In this document: positions 32,311 to 40,555 of the stretch, piece by piece
How positions within the stretch are numbered: the stretch's first letter is position 1
How the letters are laid out: each line of letters begins with the position of its first letter
Assembly (NCBI GenBank): GCA_029960955.1
Contig: JASBVS010000002.1
Location: forward strand, 1 to 64,000
Direction: 5' to 3'
Length of the DNA: 64,000 nt
Source of the DNA: Bacillota bacterium
GTDB lineage: Bacteria; Bacillota; Sulfobacillia; JAIMAT01
Translations under genes and position numbers: made by a program
The notes under the pieces: model-generated
The model's database searches: none
Told to the model about the DNA's origin: nothing
What the model saw: the letters and a program-made list of their open reading frames with translations, nothing else

Positions 32311-33948
32311 ATGCGGACGAGCGAGGACAAGCGGCGCGCCGTGATCGAATGGGCGCTCGCGCACCCGCGGGATGGCTCGCGAAAGATCGCGGCGGCAACC
32401 GGCGTGAGCAAGTCCGTCGTGGCGGTGATCCTCAAGGAAGAGGGCCTCACGGCGCCGGAGGCGCGCCTGGCGCGGGCGGCCGAGCTGGCGGGCGGCAGGG
32501 TGCCGGAGCCGACGGCGGCCGGAGGCGGGGCGCCGGAACGGGCCGCCGCCCCGGCCGAGCCGGCCGGGGAAGGCACGCCGGAGCGCGGCGCCCCAGGCCG
32601 TGAGCCGGCTGGTCAGGAGTCCGCGGGCCAGGAGCCGCGCAAGGGCGGGCCGGCGGGAGCCACGGGCCCCGAGCCGGCAGGCGTGGAGTCCGCCGGCGCT
32701 GGGCCGGCCATCACGGCCGCCCCTGGAGCCGAGACGGCGGGTGCGGCCGCCTCTGGTGCCGAGACGGCGGGCGAAACGGCAGCGGGCGATCTCTTCCGCG
32801 AGCTCGACCTACTCACGCGCTGGCGGCTGAGGTCGGACGTGATGGAACCCAGGCGCGAGAAGGCGCCCGTCAGGCCGCCAGAGGACCCGTTGGCCGGGCG
32901 CCCGGCGGAAGCGGAAGAGGAGGCCGGGGGAGAGGCGGAAGAGGAGGAAGAGGAAGAGGCCGGCGGCGAGGAACCCAGTGAGGCCTCCACGCGCCAGGCC
33001 ATCCCGCGGATCGGCGTGCCGGACGTGGCGCGGCTCGGGAAAGCGGCCGCCGAAGCCGGGGCGCGGGCGGCCGAGATCGCCAGGGCGGCCCTGGCGAGGC
33101 CGCCGGTCCGGCTGGCGGGCGGGCGCGGCCGCGAAGGCGAGGCACCGCGCGAGCCCGAGCCGGCCTCTCCCGCCATCCGCCTGCGGACGGCGGCGGACGC
33201 CGAGGCCCTGCGCTGGCCCGTGGTCAGCTTCATCGGCGCCCTTCCGCAGGCGGGGACGACCACGGCGCTCGTCGCGTGGCTCCTGGCCCAGGCCGACGCG
33301 GGCGTCGGCGTGGCGGCCATCGACGCCGCCGAGCGGCCGGCGCTGGCGGCCTTCCTCACAGGCAGCCTGGCCTGGGAGGGCTGGGAGAGCCCGCGGGCGC
33401 GCAGGGAACTCACGCGCGAGCCGTGGCGGCCTGCTGGCCTGGAGCGCGTGGCCTTCTACCCGCGGGGCTGGCGGCCGGAGGACGCGGCACCGGACCCGGA
33501 CGCCACGGCCGCGGCGCTGCCGGAGCTCGTCCGCGCGGCCCTGTCGTCCGGCGCCGTCTCGTGCGCCGTGGACCTGGGCAGCTTCCAGCCGCTCAGGGGC
33601 GGGTGGATCGACCCCAGGGTAGCTTGGGCGGCGAGGGCCGGGCTCGTGGCGCTCGTCGCGCCGGCGAACCTCTTCGGCGTCGAGGCCGCGTCGCGCTGGA
33701 TCCACGCGCTGCGCTCGGCGGGCGCCAGGCGCGTGTCGGTGCTGCTCACGCGGATCCACGCCGGGTCGCCCGGCGCGGGCGAGGTGGCAAGTGCTTTGGA
33801 GGCGGCGGGCGCGCCGGCCGACCGCGTGATCGCGCTCGACTGGGACCCGGCCGAGCTGGACAGGAGCTTGGGCCGGGGCCCCGCGCCGGTGCGGCTCAGG
33901 GAGGTCCTGCCGCTGGAGGCGGCCCGGGCCGCCGCGGCGGGGCGGTGA
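32311..33948 (+). CDS. HTH protein fused to a degenerate ParA/MinD-like ATPase
   Basis: 545 residues; ATG 32311 follows GGGAGGCGAT. Residues ~1-50: winged HTH (GSRKIAAATGVSKSVVAVIL). Residues ~60-270: low-complexity Pro/Ala/Glu linker. C-terminal ~240 residues: MinD/TadZ-like fold with an altered Walker A (GALPQAGTTTALVAWLL) lacking the usual G-K-T. It resembles the second TadZ-like protein at 55.3 kb. Probably a regulator or polarity factor for the surface apparatus; ATP binding is doubtful. Confidence 0.6.
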   Translation: MRTSEDKRRAVIEWALAHPRDGSRKIAAATGVSKSVVAVILKEEGLTAPEARLARAAELAGGRVPEPTAAGGGAPERAAAPAEPAGEGTPERGAPGREPAGQESAGQEPRKGGPAGATGPEPAGVESAGAGPAITAAPGAETAGAAASGAETAGETAAGDLFRELDLLTRWRLRSDVMEPRREKAPVRPPEDPLAGRPAEAEEEAGGEAEEEEEEEAGGEEPSEASTRQAIPRIGVPDVARLGKAAAEAGARAAEIARAALARPPVRLAGGRGREGEAPREPEPASPAIRLRTAADAEALRWPVVSFIGALPQAGTTTALVAWLLAQADAGVGVAAIDAAERPALAAFLTGSLAWEGWESPRARRELTREPWRPAGLERVAFYPRGWRPEDAAPDPDATAAALPELVRAALSSGAVSCAVDLGSFQPLRGGWIDPRVAWAARAGLVALVAPANLFGVEAASRWIHALRSAGARRVSVLLTRIHAGSPGAGEVASALEAAGAPADRVIALDWDPAELDRSLGRGPAPVRLREVLPLEAARAAAAGR

Positions 33949-34302
33949 CGGCCGCGGCACGGCGCCACGCGCGCGGGACGCGCCGCGGCCCGGCCGCCGC
34001 CGGAGCGTGAGAGAGCGGGTGAGCGCGAGTGAGAACTAGCGAGCGCGAGTGAGAGCGGCGGTGGATATCCAGCGAAGAAGGGAGACGCGATGAGCGGCGC
34101 GGTTTTCATGTAGTGAAATTGGCTTTGTCAAAACCTGACCGTCTGACGTATCTTGACCTTGACGAAGCGAGCCTGGTGCAAGGCTTCGTGAGACCGAAGC
34201 GCGTCGCCGCGCCGGATATGCATCGGCCAAAAGCACGCGCAGGCTTGCACTGGGCGAAGAACAGCCGCGCCGGAGGAGGCGCGGGTTCAGGAGGTGGAAG
34301 AC
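33949..34302. other. 354-bp spacer with AT-richer promoter region
   Basis: Begins with a G+C-rich imperfect inverted repeat directly after the stop (33950-34005), then GAGTGAGA-type short repeats. From 34105 the base composition becomes AT-richer. TTGTCA (34125-34130), 18-nt spacer, TATCTT (34149-34154) is the best promoter for the next gene; CGAAGC/GCTTCG (34163-34188) could form a hairpin in the leader. A 93-residue frame from GTG 34113 overlaps the next gene and is not convincing. Confidence 0.5.
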
Positions 34303-35211
34303 ATGAAGCGCAAGCTGGTTGCGGCTGCCACCGCCTTGGCAATGGCGCTGGCCGTGGTCGGCGGCGTGCTGCCGTTTCCGGTCGCCGCGGCTGAGGTAGC
34401 GCCTGACGTAATCATCACATCGTGGTCCTGCATCGGAGGAATCATTGGAGAATGTGAATTTTATGGTCAGACTAGCAACGGTGGCCGAGTGACTATTCCT
34501 GCTACTTTCGACCCATCCGCAGTCAAGGGAGTCCCGAACCTCACGCAGCCGGACAACGTGCAGGCCCTCGTCGCCGCGATGCAGGCGAAAGATTGGAGTT
34601 CTGCACACGGTGGATACGACAAGTTTTCGCCTGACCTTGAGGCGAGGTTCAAGGCGGCTGGTATAAATATCAACTGGGTATATCAGCGGCTCTATACACC
34701 TATGAATCCCGGCGATGTGCTCGCTCCCTGGGTCCCGACGACCCCGCAGCCGGTCTACCTGAACGGCAAGGGGCCCGTGGCGCAGCCGCCCAAGCCGCAG
34801 CCCGCGCAGAAGCCGCCGGTGGTCACGCAGTCCGTGACGCCCAAGGCGCAGGTGCCGTCCGGCCAGGCGGCCCCCGCGGCGAAGGCTCCGGCGGCCAAGG
34901 CCCCTGCCGCCGGGGTGGGGCAGGCTCCAGCCCAGCCCCCGCGCACGCTGGACGAGGCGCGGCGGCAGCAGGAGGCCAACGTGGTGATCGCCGTGAAGCC
35001 GTCGCCCGGCGCGCCGCCGATCCTGGTGCCCGGTGCCTACACGAGCCAGGCGTGGATCCAGGCGCATGAGGCGGAGCAGAGGATCCAGGCGTCGGAGCGG
35101 CGCGACACGGCGCTCCTGATCGCGGGGGCCGCGGCCGCGGCCCTTTTGGCCGCCTTCGCGCTCTTTCGCTGGCGGCGCGGCCTCTGGCCGTTCCGGCCGC
35201 GCTGGGCGTGA
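34303..35211 (+). CDS. Secreted protein anchored by a C-terminal membrane helix
   Basis: 302 residues; ATG 34303 is 6 nt after AGGAGGTGG. Signal peptide to about residue 30 (PVAAAE), a ~110-residue extracellular domain with two cysteines (SWSCIGGIIGECEF), a Pro/Ala-rich stalk with repeated KAPAA units, and a C-terminal helix followed by RWRRG. Its first third is richer in A+T than the surroundings, suggesting a different origin. Function unknown; topology suggests a surface protein on a stalk. Confidence 0.65.
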   Translation: MKRKLVAAATALAMALAVVGGVLPFPVAAAEVAPDVIITSWSCIGGIIGECEFYGQTSNGGRVTIPATFDPSAVKGVPNLTQPDNVQALVAAMQAKDWSSAHGGYDKFSPDLEARFKAAGININWVYQRLYTPMNPGDVLAPWVPTTPQPVYLNGKGPVAQPPKPQPAQKPPVVTQSVTPKAQVPSGQAAPAAKAPAAKAPAAGVGQAPAQPPRTLDEARRQQEANVVIAVKPSPGAPPILVPGAYTSQAWIQAHEAEQRIQASERRDTALLIAGAAAAALLAAFALFRWRRGLWPFRPRWA

Positions 35212-35259
35212 CGCGGGAGGGCGGCGGCGGATGCGGAAAGCGGGCGTGACGGCCATCAC

Positions 35260-35294
35260 AAGGCCCGGCGGGCGATCCGCCGGGCCTTCTTCTT
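35260..35294 (+). terminator. Intrinsic terminator
   Basis: Perfect 12-bp stem AAGGCCCGGCGG/CCGCCGGGCCTT with 5-nt loop, then CTTCTT. Confidence 0.85.
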
Positions 35295-35317
35295 GGTGAG
35301 AGGGGGTGACGGCTGGG

Positions 35318-37522
35318 ATGCGGAAAGCCCTGGCCGCCGCGCTGGCGGCCTTGGCCGTGATCATGGCTCCGGCCACGGCCGCGGCGGAGACGGTCGACTC
35401 TCCAACGTTCCGCTACGACTACCAGCGCACGGGATCCATCACGGACGGCTCCATGGCCGGAATGTTCCTCTGGCCCTGGCCGTATGTCGTCCCGCTCCAG
35501 GGCCAGAGCAACACGGCGCCGATCGAGTACGGCGACAAGGTGTACCAGTACACCCACGTCGGCGACACGGTGGCATACGTGTGGAGCGTGGACATCTCAG
35601 GCCAGGTCCCGGGCCAGGCTCAAAAGATCTGCGGGCCGGTGGATGCTTTATCGGATGAGAGCTTCGGCGGCGGGCAGATGGCCGGGCTCGGCGTCAGCCC
35701 CGACGGGCGGTGGCTGGCCATGGCGACCGGCAAGCGGCTCTTCTGGTGGCCGGTGGGCAGTGACTGCAATAGCGATCAATCACGACAAGCTTACATGCGT
35801 GGTCCGGACACCTCCGTCAAGGCCATGTCCTCCGGCGACCCGGTGTTCGTCCCCGTGCCGACTAGCATCGATCCCAGCGGATACGCCATTTGCGATACGG
35901 ACTGGACGGGGAGCTTGTGGTGCTTCGGCGTGCAGACTAGTGAATCTATTTACAAGCTGACTGGTGGTAAAGGTGGAGTTTATCAAACAACACTTGACCA
36001 ACCAAGCGACACCACCGCCAGCATGACCACCTCCCCGACCGTGATACCGGCCGATGGCTCGCCGGACGGCAAGATCGAGGTCTGCGGCGGGGTGTCGGGC
36101 ACGGCCAGCCCGCGCATCGCCTGCATCCACCCAGACGGCAGCCTCTATCCGAGCGGGAATCCTTACAGGATCCTCGCCGCCGGCGCGGACAGGCACGCGG
36201 GCGGGTTCGCGTCGAGCGCGCTGTACGCCCAGGGCAAGCTCCTCGCCCAGGATCTGTGGGGCGGCCTCTACCTCATCGACACGAAGACGGGCAAGGCCGT
36301 CCTGAGCACGGAGGCCCTGGCCGAGTACGGCTCCATCGACATCGCCGCCCCGGCGCTCATCGGGATCTCGGCGGACGGCACCAACTTCTGGTACTACGCC
36401 GTGGCCGACGGCTGGACCGACAGCTGCTTCGTGGACTTCGACCTGGCCGGCAAGCAGGCGTCCATTTACGGCTGCCTGTCCGACCAGCGCGCGGTGGCGC
36501 CGAACCCCGGCTCCTACAGCAACCTGACGCCGGCGACCGTGATCGACGACGGCACGGACTTCGAGATCTGGCAGCCGATGACCGATCCGCAGACAGGGGA
36601 CCAGTACATCGTCGAAACGATGTTCAGCTTCAACTGGCCCACGATCCCGGCGAAGATCGCCGGCGTCCGGAGCCCGTTCTCCACGCTGGTGGCCGACGTC
36701 GGGAGCCAGCACGCCTTCGTCATGTGGGGCGACGACGCCACGCAGGAGTGGTGCCAGCAGCAGGATCCGAACGATCCGATCGTCCTGGGCGACTGCGGCA
36801 TCCCAGGCGGGCTCCAGATCTTCTACCCAGCCCGGCCGATCACGGCCTGGATCGAGCGGAACCCGGCCGACGCCGTGCTGCCTTCCGGCGGCGTGCCGGC
36901 GGGCGGCGAGTGCATCGTGGCGATCACACAGCCGGGCCAGTTCGACCAGCTGTACGCCATGTTGCCTGACGGGACGAAGGTCGCGATGCGTACGGACGGC
37001 AACGCCTACGGCGTGACCGACGCCACCAAAGACCAGGGCGACGGGCCGGTCTTCCAAAAGGGCGGGGCGAGCCTCGAAGGCTGCCCGCCGTCTTCCTTGG
37101 ACGATTACATGACCGATGCCGTGAGCGGCTACGACAACATCCAGTATCCGCGCTCCACGGACGGGGTCGATCCGGCGTACTGGGGCGTGGGCTCGCTCTA
37201 TGAGTACCAGGTCTGGTGGGTCTCCGATGTGACAGTCCCGGCTAAAGCCGGGGCGTGGGACACGGCGGTCTACGGGACCTCCACCGACGGCAAGCGGGTG
37301 GTCGCGCATCCGATCCTGCACACCCTCTGCCCGCCCGGCTACCAGGCGAGCCCGGACGGCACGTGCTCGCAGGCGCCCGCGCCGCCGAGCAACCCGCCGG
37401 ACAACGGCGGGGGCGGGCTGCCGCCGGACTGCGACCTCAACGATCCGGCGATCTGGCAGAAGGTCATCACCGACCCGACGTATTTCCAGATCCACTGCGT
37501 CAAGCCGCAGCTGGTCAGGTGA
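35318..37522 (+). CDS. Large secreted beta-propeller-like protein
   Basis: 734 residues; ATG 35318 after GGGGGTGACGG. Signal peptide ends near AAAETVDS. Repeated beta-rich blades are suggested by GLGVSPDGRWLAMATGKRLFWW, SALYAQGKLLAQDLWGGLYLID and DGTNFWYYAVADG, as in PQQ- or WD-like propellers. About ten cysteines imply disulfides. The C-terminal ~50 residues contain PPGYQASPDGTCSQAPAPP, a Pro-rich tail. No TM anchor. Probably an exported binding or adhesion protein. Confidence 0.6.
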   Translation: MRKALAAALAALAVIMAPATAAAETVDSPTFRYDYQRTGSITDGSMAGMFLWPWPYVVPLQGQSNTAPIEYGDKVYQYTHVGDTVAYVWSVDISGQVPGQAQKICGPVDALSDESFGGGQMAGLGVSPDGRWLAMATGKRLFWWPVGSDCNSDQSRQAYMRGPDTSVKAMSSGDPVFVPVPTSIDPSGYAICDTDWTGSLWCFGVQTSESIYKLTGGKGGVYQTTLDQPSDTTASMTTSPTVIPADGSPDGKIEVCGGVSGTASPRIACIHPDGSLYPSGNPYRILAAGADRHAGGFASSALYAQGKLLAQDLWGGLYLIDTKTGKAVLSTEALAEYGSIDIAAPALIGISADGTNFWYYAVADGWTDSCFVDFDLAGKQASIYGCLSDQRAVAPNPGSYSNLTPATVIDDGTDFEIWQPMTDPQTGDQYIVETMFSFNWPTIPAKIAGVRSPFSTLVADVGSQHAFVMWGDDATQEWCQQQDPNDPIVLGDCGIPGGLQIFYPARPITAWIERNPADAVLPSGGVPAGGECIVAITQPGQFDQLYAMLPDGTKVAMRTDGNAYGVTDATKDQGDGPVFQKGGASLEGCPPSSLDDYMTDAVSGYDNIQYPRSTDGVDPAYWGVGSLYEYQVWWVSDVTVPAKAGAWDTAVYGTSTDGKRVVAHPILHTLCPPGYQASPDGTCSQAPAPPSNPPDNGGGGLPPDCDLNDPAIWQKVITDPTYFQIHCVKPQLVR

Positions 37523-37530
37523 CGCCGCGC

Positions 37531-37564
37531 GGCGGGCCGGATCGGGCCTCTGGTCCGGCCCGCC
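37531..37564 (+). terminator. Strong hairpin after the beta-propeller gene
   Basis: Perfect 11-bp stem GGCGGGCCGGA/TCCGGCCCGCC with a 12-nt loop, 9 bp after the stop. No U-tract. Directly followed by the 58-nt hairpin. Confidence 0.55.
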
Positions 37565-37575
37565 CGCACGCCCGT

Positions 37576-37633
37576 CCCAGCCGCCACGGGCCGCTCCCAG
37601 CCCTCCCCCTGGGGGCGGCGCGTGGCGGCTGGG
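37576..37633 (+). other. 58-nt long hairpin with CCCTCCCC loop, copy 2
   Basis: Outer stem CCCAGCCGCCACG/CGTGGCGGCTGGG (37576-37588 / 37621-37633), inner stem CCGCTCCCAG/CTGGGGGCGG, apical 8-nt loop CCCTCCCC (37601-37608). Same length and loop as 11018-11075, although the stems differ completely. A triplicated CGGCTCGACGCGCGG-type repeat (~37663-37705) follows. Confidence 0.7.
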
Positions 37634-37723
37634 CGCGCCGGAGCGCGTGGCGCCTTGACGCGCGGCGGCTCGACGCGCGGCGGCTCGACGCGCGGCTGCT
37701 CGACGGGAACGGGGGTGATCGGC

Positions 37724-37993
37724 GTGAGAAAAAAGCCGCGGCGCCCGCGCGATCCCATCAGACGAATGGATGCCATCCTGCGCCTGATGAAGCGGTACGA
37801 GCGGCGCGCCGAAGAAGCCGAGCGCTCAAACGATATCATTAGGCTTTTCAAAGCGACGGTGGCCGAGATGCGCTTGGTCTCCATAGCGAGGGAGATCAGG
37901 CGCGAGGCCTTGGGCGATGGCGGCGCGGGCTCTCACGCGCCGGGCGGCCACGGCCCGCGGCGAGAGGAGGCTGGCGGCGGTGCGGGCCGTTGA
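37724..37993 (+). CDS. Small basic protein with one three-helix repeat
   Basis: 89 residues; GTG 37724 follows GGGGGTGATC. After a very basic start (RKKPRRPRDP) comes a ~45-residue helical unit (MDAILRLMKRYERRAEEAERS...IIRLFKATVAEMRL) that recurs twice in the next gene. No named family. The next gene starts inside its 3' end. Confidence 0.6.
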   Translation: MRKKPRRPRDPIRRMDAILRLMKRYERRAEEAERSNDIIRLFKATVAEMRLVSIAREIRREALGDGGAGSHAPGGHGPRREEAGGGAGR

Positions 37994-38384
37994 TCGCGCG
38001 CGTGACCCGCGCAAGCGCCTCAAAGCCATCGCGCGGCTCACGGAGCGCCTTATGAAGCGCGCCGAGAGATCGGACAGCCTCTTCGAGCTGGCCGGGATCG
38101 TGCTCGCCATGTGGAAGCTGATCAGGATCGCGAAGGCGGAGCGCCGGAAGCTGCCGCCCGGCGAGGCGCGCCCGCCAGCCAGGCGCGCCGCCGACCCAAG
38201 GCGCAGGATCCGCGCCATCGTCCGGCTGGCGGGGCGGAACGTGCGCCGCGCCGAGAGGTCCGACAGCCTGCTGGAGCTCGCGGGGCTGGCGCTCGCGAAC
38301 GTGCGGCTCTACGTGATGGCGGCCCGCCTGGCGCGCAGGGCCGCCCGCGAGAGCCGGCGGGGGCACTCGGATGAAGCGAGGTGA
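37980..38384 (+). CDS. Small basic protein with two three-helix repeats
   Basis: 134 residues; GTG 37980 is 9 nt after GAGAGGAGG and overlaps the previous stop. Two copies of the repeat: DPRKRLKAIARLTERLMKRA-ERSDSLFELAG and DPRRRIRAIVRLAGRNVRRA-ERSDSLLELAG. Strongly amphipathic and basic, so membrane- or nucleic-acid-associated. Lies just upstream of the TadG-like gene. Confidence 0.6.
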   Translation: MRAVDRARDPRKRLKAIARLTERLMKRAERSDSLFELAGIVLAMWKLIRIAKAERRKLPPGEARPPARRAADPRRRIRAIVRLAGRNVRRAERSDSLLELAGLALANVRLYVMAARLARRAARESRRGHSDEAR

Positions 38385-38389
38385 TGCCT

Positions 38390-39139
38390 ATGGGATCCGC
38401 GCGGCGCCGCCGTGACGGCGGGCAGGTGGCCGTCATGGCGGCCATCGTCATGGGAGCGCTCGCCGCGCTCATCGTCGGCGCCATCGGCGTCGTCTGGGCC
38501 TACCGCTCCCGGTCCGGGCTCCAGTCGGCGGCCGACGCGGCCACGCTGGCGGCCGCGAAGCAGGCCCAGGCCGCCGTGCGCCTGTCCGTGAGGGCCCATG
38601 ACGCGACCTTCCATTACGTTCCTGAGCACGACGAGACGACTTGCTGGCCGAACCCGAACGGCGGCCCGCCCGTGTGCACGACGACGCACGTGCCCGAGCG
38701 GTCCTGGTGGACCGACGCGTCCGGGCCGTACTTCATTGAGGTCGAAGGCTTGTTCGCGAACCTCATCCCGGGCGGCGGGTGGCGCGACGCGGCCGGGTGC
38801 TTCTCAGGGCAGCCGCAGGATGGCGTGACCTACCGGCTCTGCGACGGCTGGACGGTGGACGACGCGTGGTGGACCTACCCGCCTGGGTCGGACCCGTGGG
38901 GCGCGGCCATGGCGTCGCTCAGGCAGAACCTAGGCGCCTGGGCGTCCGACATCCAGGTCCTCGACTGGCAGGTCAACCCCGACGGCCGCTCCGGCGAGAT
39001 CCGCCTGACCGCGCGCGGACCGCTCGAAGGCAACCCGCTCGGCGCGGTGACGAAGCGCCCGCCGGCCGTGACGGTCCTCGCGTGGGCCAGGCCGAAGGCC
39101 GAGACGGTGCGGGACCTGATCGGCAAGAGCGGAACGTGA
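38390..39139 (+). CDS. TadG/TadE-like pilus assembly protein
   Basis: 249 residues; ATG 38390 is 8 nt after AGCGAGG. The N-terminus RRRRDGGQVAVMAAIVMGAL then a long hydrophobic helix and YRSRSGLQSAADAATLAAAKQA matches the TadG-like (Flp pilus, TadE/G) N-terminal domain. The extracellular part has four cysteines. It opens the Tad pilus region and is expected to be a minor pilin or anchoring component. Confidence 0.75.
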   Translation: MGSARRRRDGGQVAVMAAIVMGALAALIVGAIGVVWAYRSRSGLQSAADAATLAAAKQAQAAVRLSVRAHDATFHYVPEHDETTCWPNPNGGPPVCTTTHVPERSWWTDASGPYFIEVEGLFANLIPGGGWRDAAGCFSGQPQDGVTYRLCDGWTVDDAWWTYPPGSDPWGAAMASLRQNLGAWASDIQVLDWQVNPDGRSGEIRLTARGPLEGNPLGAVTKRPPAVTVLAWARPKAETVRDLIGKSGT

Positions 39140-39177
39140 GGTGATGGGGGATGCGCCGAGCGCTTGAAGCCATCCGC
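39139..39177 (+). repeat. 39-bp direct repeat, copy 1 (RBS plus gene start)
   Basis: AGGTGATG... through the first nine codons of the gene at 39151. Identical to 40403-40441 except at one base (G39147/A40411). Confidence 0.9.
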
Positions 39178-39516
39178 CTGGCAGAGGGGTCTGGCTTCGG
39201 CAGTATCCACTACCTTTGGTCGGAGATGCTGGCGGGGATCCTGACCACCTGCGGCGTGCTGGCGATGCTCCTCCTGATGGCGGCGGGCGCCCGCCGCACG
39301 GTGATGCTGGGCGGCCGCCCCGATGCGGTCCCCGATGCGGGCGCTGCGGCAGCGGTGGCTGGCGGCATGGCCGCCTACGTGGCCGCCTGGTTTTCGGTAC
39401 GGTCGATAGAGGATGAGGGGCTTACAGCCGGACGGCTTCGAACCTGGCTTGGAGAGCTGGTGATTGTGCCGCCTGTCATCACGGTCGCGGCCATCCTGCT
39501 CGGAGGACTGCGCTGA
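39151..39516 (+). CDS. Membrane protein of unknown function
   Basis: 121 residues, ATG 39151 after GAGGTGATGG. MRRALEAIR leader, then three hydrophobic helices (MLAGILTTCGVLAMLLLMAAG; AAAVAGGMAAYVAAWF; VIVPPVITVAAILLGGL). The first nine residues are the same as those of the 44-residue protein at 40415. Its 3' end overlaps the convergent protease gene by 38 bp. Confidence 0.65.
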   Translation: MRRALEAIRLAEGSGFGSIHYLWSEMLAGILTTCGVLAMLLLMAAGARRTVMLGGRPDAVPDAGAAAAVAGGMAAYVAAWFSVRSIEDEGLTAGRLRTWLGELVIVPPVITVAAILLGGLR

Positions 39517-40099
39517 CGAGGAGGGCGATGCGGGGCCAGGCGACAGCGGCGGCTGCAATGATGCAGCTGAATCCGGCGATCCAGAAGCCGGCGCGGACCG
39601 GTATGCCGGGCGACGCCCTCGACAGCCAGTCACCATCGGTACCACGCGTGGGAAGGAGGTTGATGCCCACATGCACGGCGATGACCGATCCGAGTGCCGA
39701 GCCGATCTCATGCGGGATGTCCGCATGCAGGACAGCCGCGATTCCGATTCCTGCGGCGCCGAGAAGCGCTTCGGCGGCGACGCCCGCAGTCAGCAGCAAG
39801 AACCTGCGCGCGCCGCCGAGTCTGGCGAGGTGTCGGGGGAGTGGCCAGGGGATGCACGCGGCCCCGCTCGCACACCACCAGCGTGGACCGAGCTGGAATC
39901 GGACGCCGAAGAGCGTGTGGCGGCGGCAGTCCGCGGGGGCGGCGTCACGCGGGATGCGGATCTCGGTCGGCCAGCGGAGGATCCGGCGCCGGACGGCGAG
40001 ATGGCCCAGCTCGTGCAGGATGGCGACGGCCAGGGGCAACGGCGGAACCGCCGCCAAGGCGGTGAACGCGGCAAGGAAGAGAACGGCGCGTCCGACCAT
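39479..40099 (-). CDS. M50-like membrane zinc metalloprotease
   Basis: 206 residues on the minus strand; ATG 40099 preceded on that strand by GGGGGGAGGGG. HELGH (residues ~29-33) in a membrane helix is the zinc-binding motif of site-2-type peptidases; the NLLPTRGTDGDWL segment near residue 150 supplies the third ligand region. Four or more membrane helices. It would cleave membrane-embedded segments, perhaps of pilins or anti-sigma factors. It lies between the two 39-bp direct repeats and is oriented against the operon, so it may be an insertion. Confidence 0.8.
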   Translation of the reverse strand: MVGRAVLFLAAFTALAAVPPLPLAVAILHELGHLAVRRRILRWPTEIRIPRDAAPADCRRHTLFGVRFQLGPRWWCASGAACIPWPLPRHLARLGGARRFLLLTAGVAAEALLGAAGIGIAAVLHADIPHEIGSALGSVIAVHVGINLLPTRGTDGDWLSRASPGIPVRAGFWIAGFSCIIAAAAVAWPRIALLVSAVLRAGWPRP

Positions 40100-40230
40100 C
40101 AGCTGGATTCCCCTCCCCCCGCATGGGCTTGGGCGTGGGCGTGCGCGCTCAGGCTGGTGCCTTTCGCCGTCGTCCTGGGTCTGTACCTGCTGGCGCGCCG
40201 TGCCGGCGCCGGATAGGGGGCGCGCGGGCC

Positions 40231-40323
40231 ATGCGTGGGCGGAAGGCGGCTTTGGCCGTTCTCCTGGTTTGCACGTGGGCCGTCGCGTGGCTGGTGGCGG
40301 GATTCTTTGTCCTGCTGAGGTGA
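40231..40323 (+). CDS. 30-residue single-helix membrane peptide
   Basis: ATG 40231, SD AGGGGG 10 nt upstream. Sequence is a short basic start (MRGRKAA) and one hydrophobic helix (LAVLLVCTWAVAWLVAGFFVLL). Its stop sits in the SD of the next small gene. Function unknown. Confidence 0.5.
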   Translation: MRGRKAALAVLLVCTWAVAWLVAGFFVLLR

Positions 40324-40329
40324 AGCCTC

Positions 40330-40431
40330 ATGCGCAGGTTGATCGGCGCTATTCGAAACGTGGCCGCCAGCGCCCACGCCGAATCTGGTAGAGCTGGCCG
40401 TAAGGTGATGAGGGATGCGCCGAGCGCTTGA
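40330..40431 (+). CDS. 33-residue basic peptide
   Basis: ATG 40330 after AGGTGA. MRRLIGAIRNVAASAHAESG resembles the leader regions of the neighbouring small membrane proteins (MRRALEAIR..., MRELMRRLAAAARGESG) but lacks a hydrophobic helix. Its end overlaps the next gene. It may be a decayed member of that set. Confidence 0.35.
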   Translation: MRRLIGAIRNVAASAHAESGRAGRKVMRDAPSA

Positions 40432-40441
40432 AGCCATCCGC
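40403..40441 (+). repeat. 39-bp direct repeat, copy 2
   Basis: 38 of 39 bases identical to 39139-39177; covers the RBS and first nine codons of the gene at 40415. Confidence 0.9.
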
Positions 40442-40549
40442 GGAGTCTTGTCGAGCTGCCGCGGCGAGGTTGACGAAAGGATCTTCCTGATCGCGCTCGC
40501 CATGGCGGCCGTGTTCGGCGTCGTGGCGATCCTGCTCACGGGCAGGTGA
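40415..40549 (+). CDS. 44-residue pilin-like membrane peptide
   Basis: ATG 40415 after AAGGTGATG. Basic leader MRRALEAIRGVLSSCRG, then EVDERIFLIALAMAAVFGVVAILL: glycine followed by glutamate and a hydrophobic helix, the layout of Flp-type prepilins, although shorter. Probably a minor pilin or a pilus-assembly peptide; this is inference from layout and position. Confidence 0.5.
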   Translation: MRRALEAIRGVLSSCRGEVDERIFLIALAMAAVFGVVAILLTGR

Positions 40550-40555
40550 GGGGCC

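Noticed and set aside
34113-34394. 93-residue frame upstream of and overlapping the surface protein at 34303
   Set aside because: It overlaps a gene with a clear SD and signal peptide; its C-terminal half is low-complexity and it lacks an SD.
40100-40216. Short hydrophobic frame ending WAWACALRLVPFAVVLGLYLLARRAGAG-stop before the 30-residue peptide
   Set aside because: No usable start codon with an RBS; it lies in the promoter side of the minus-strand protease gene.
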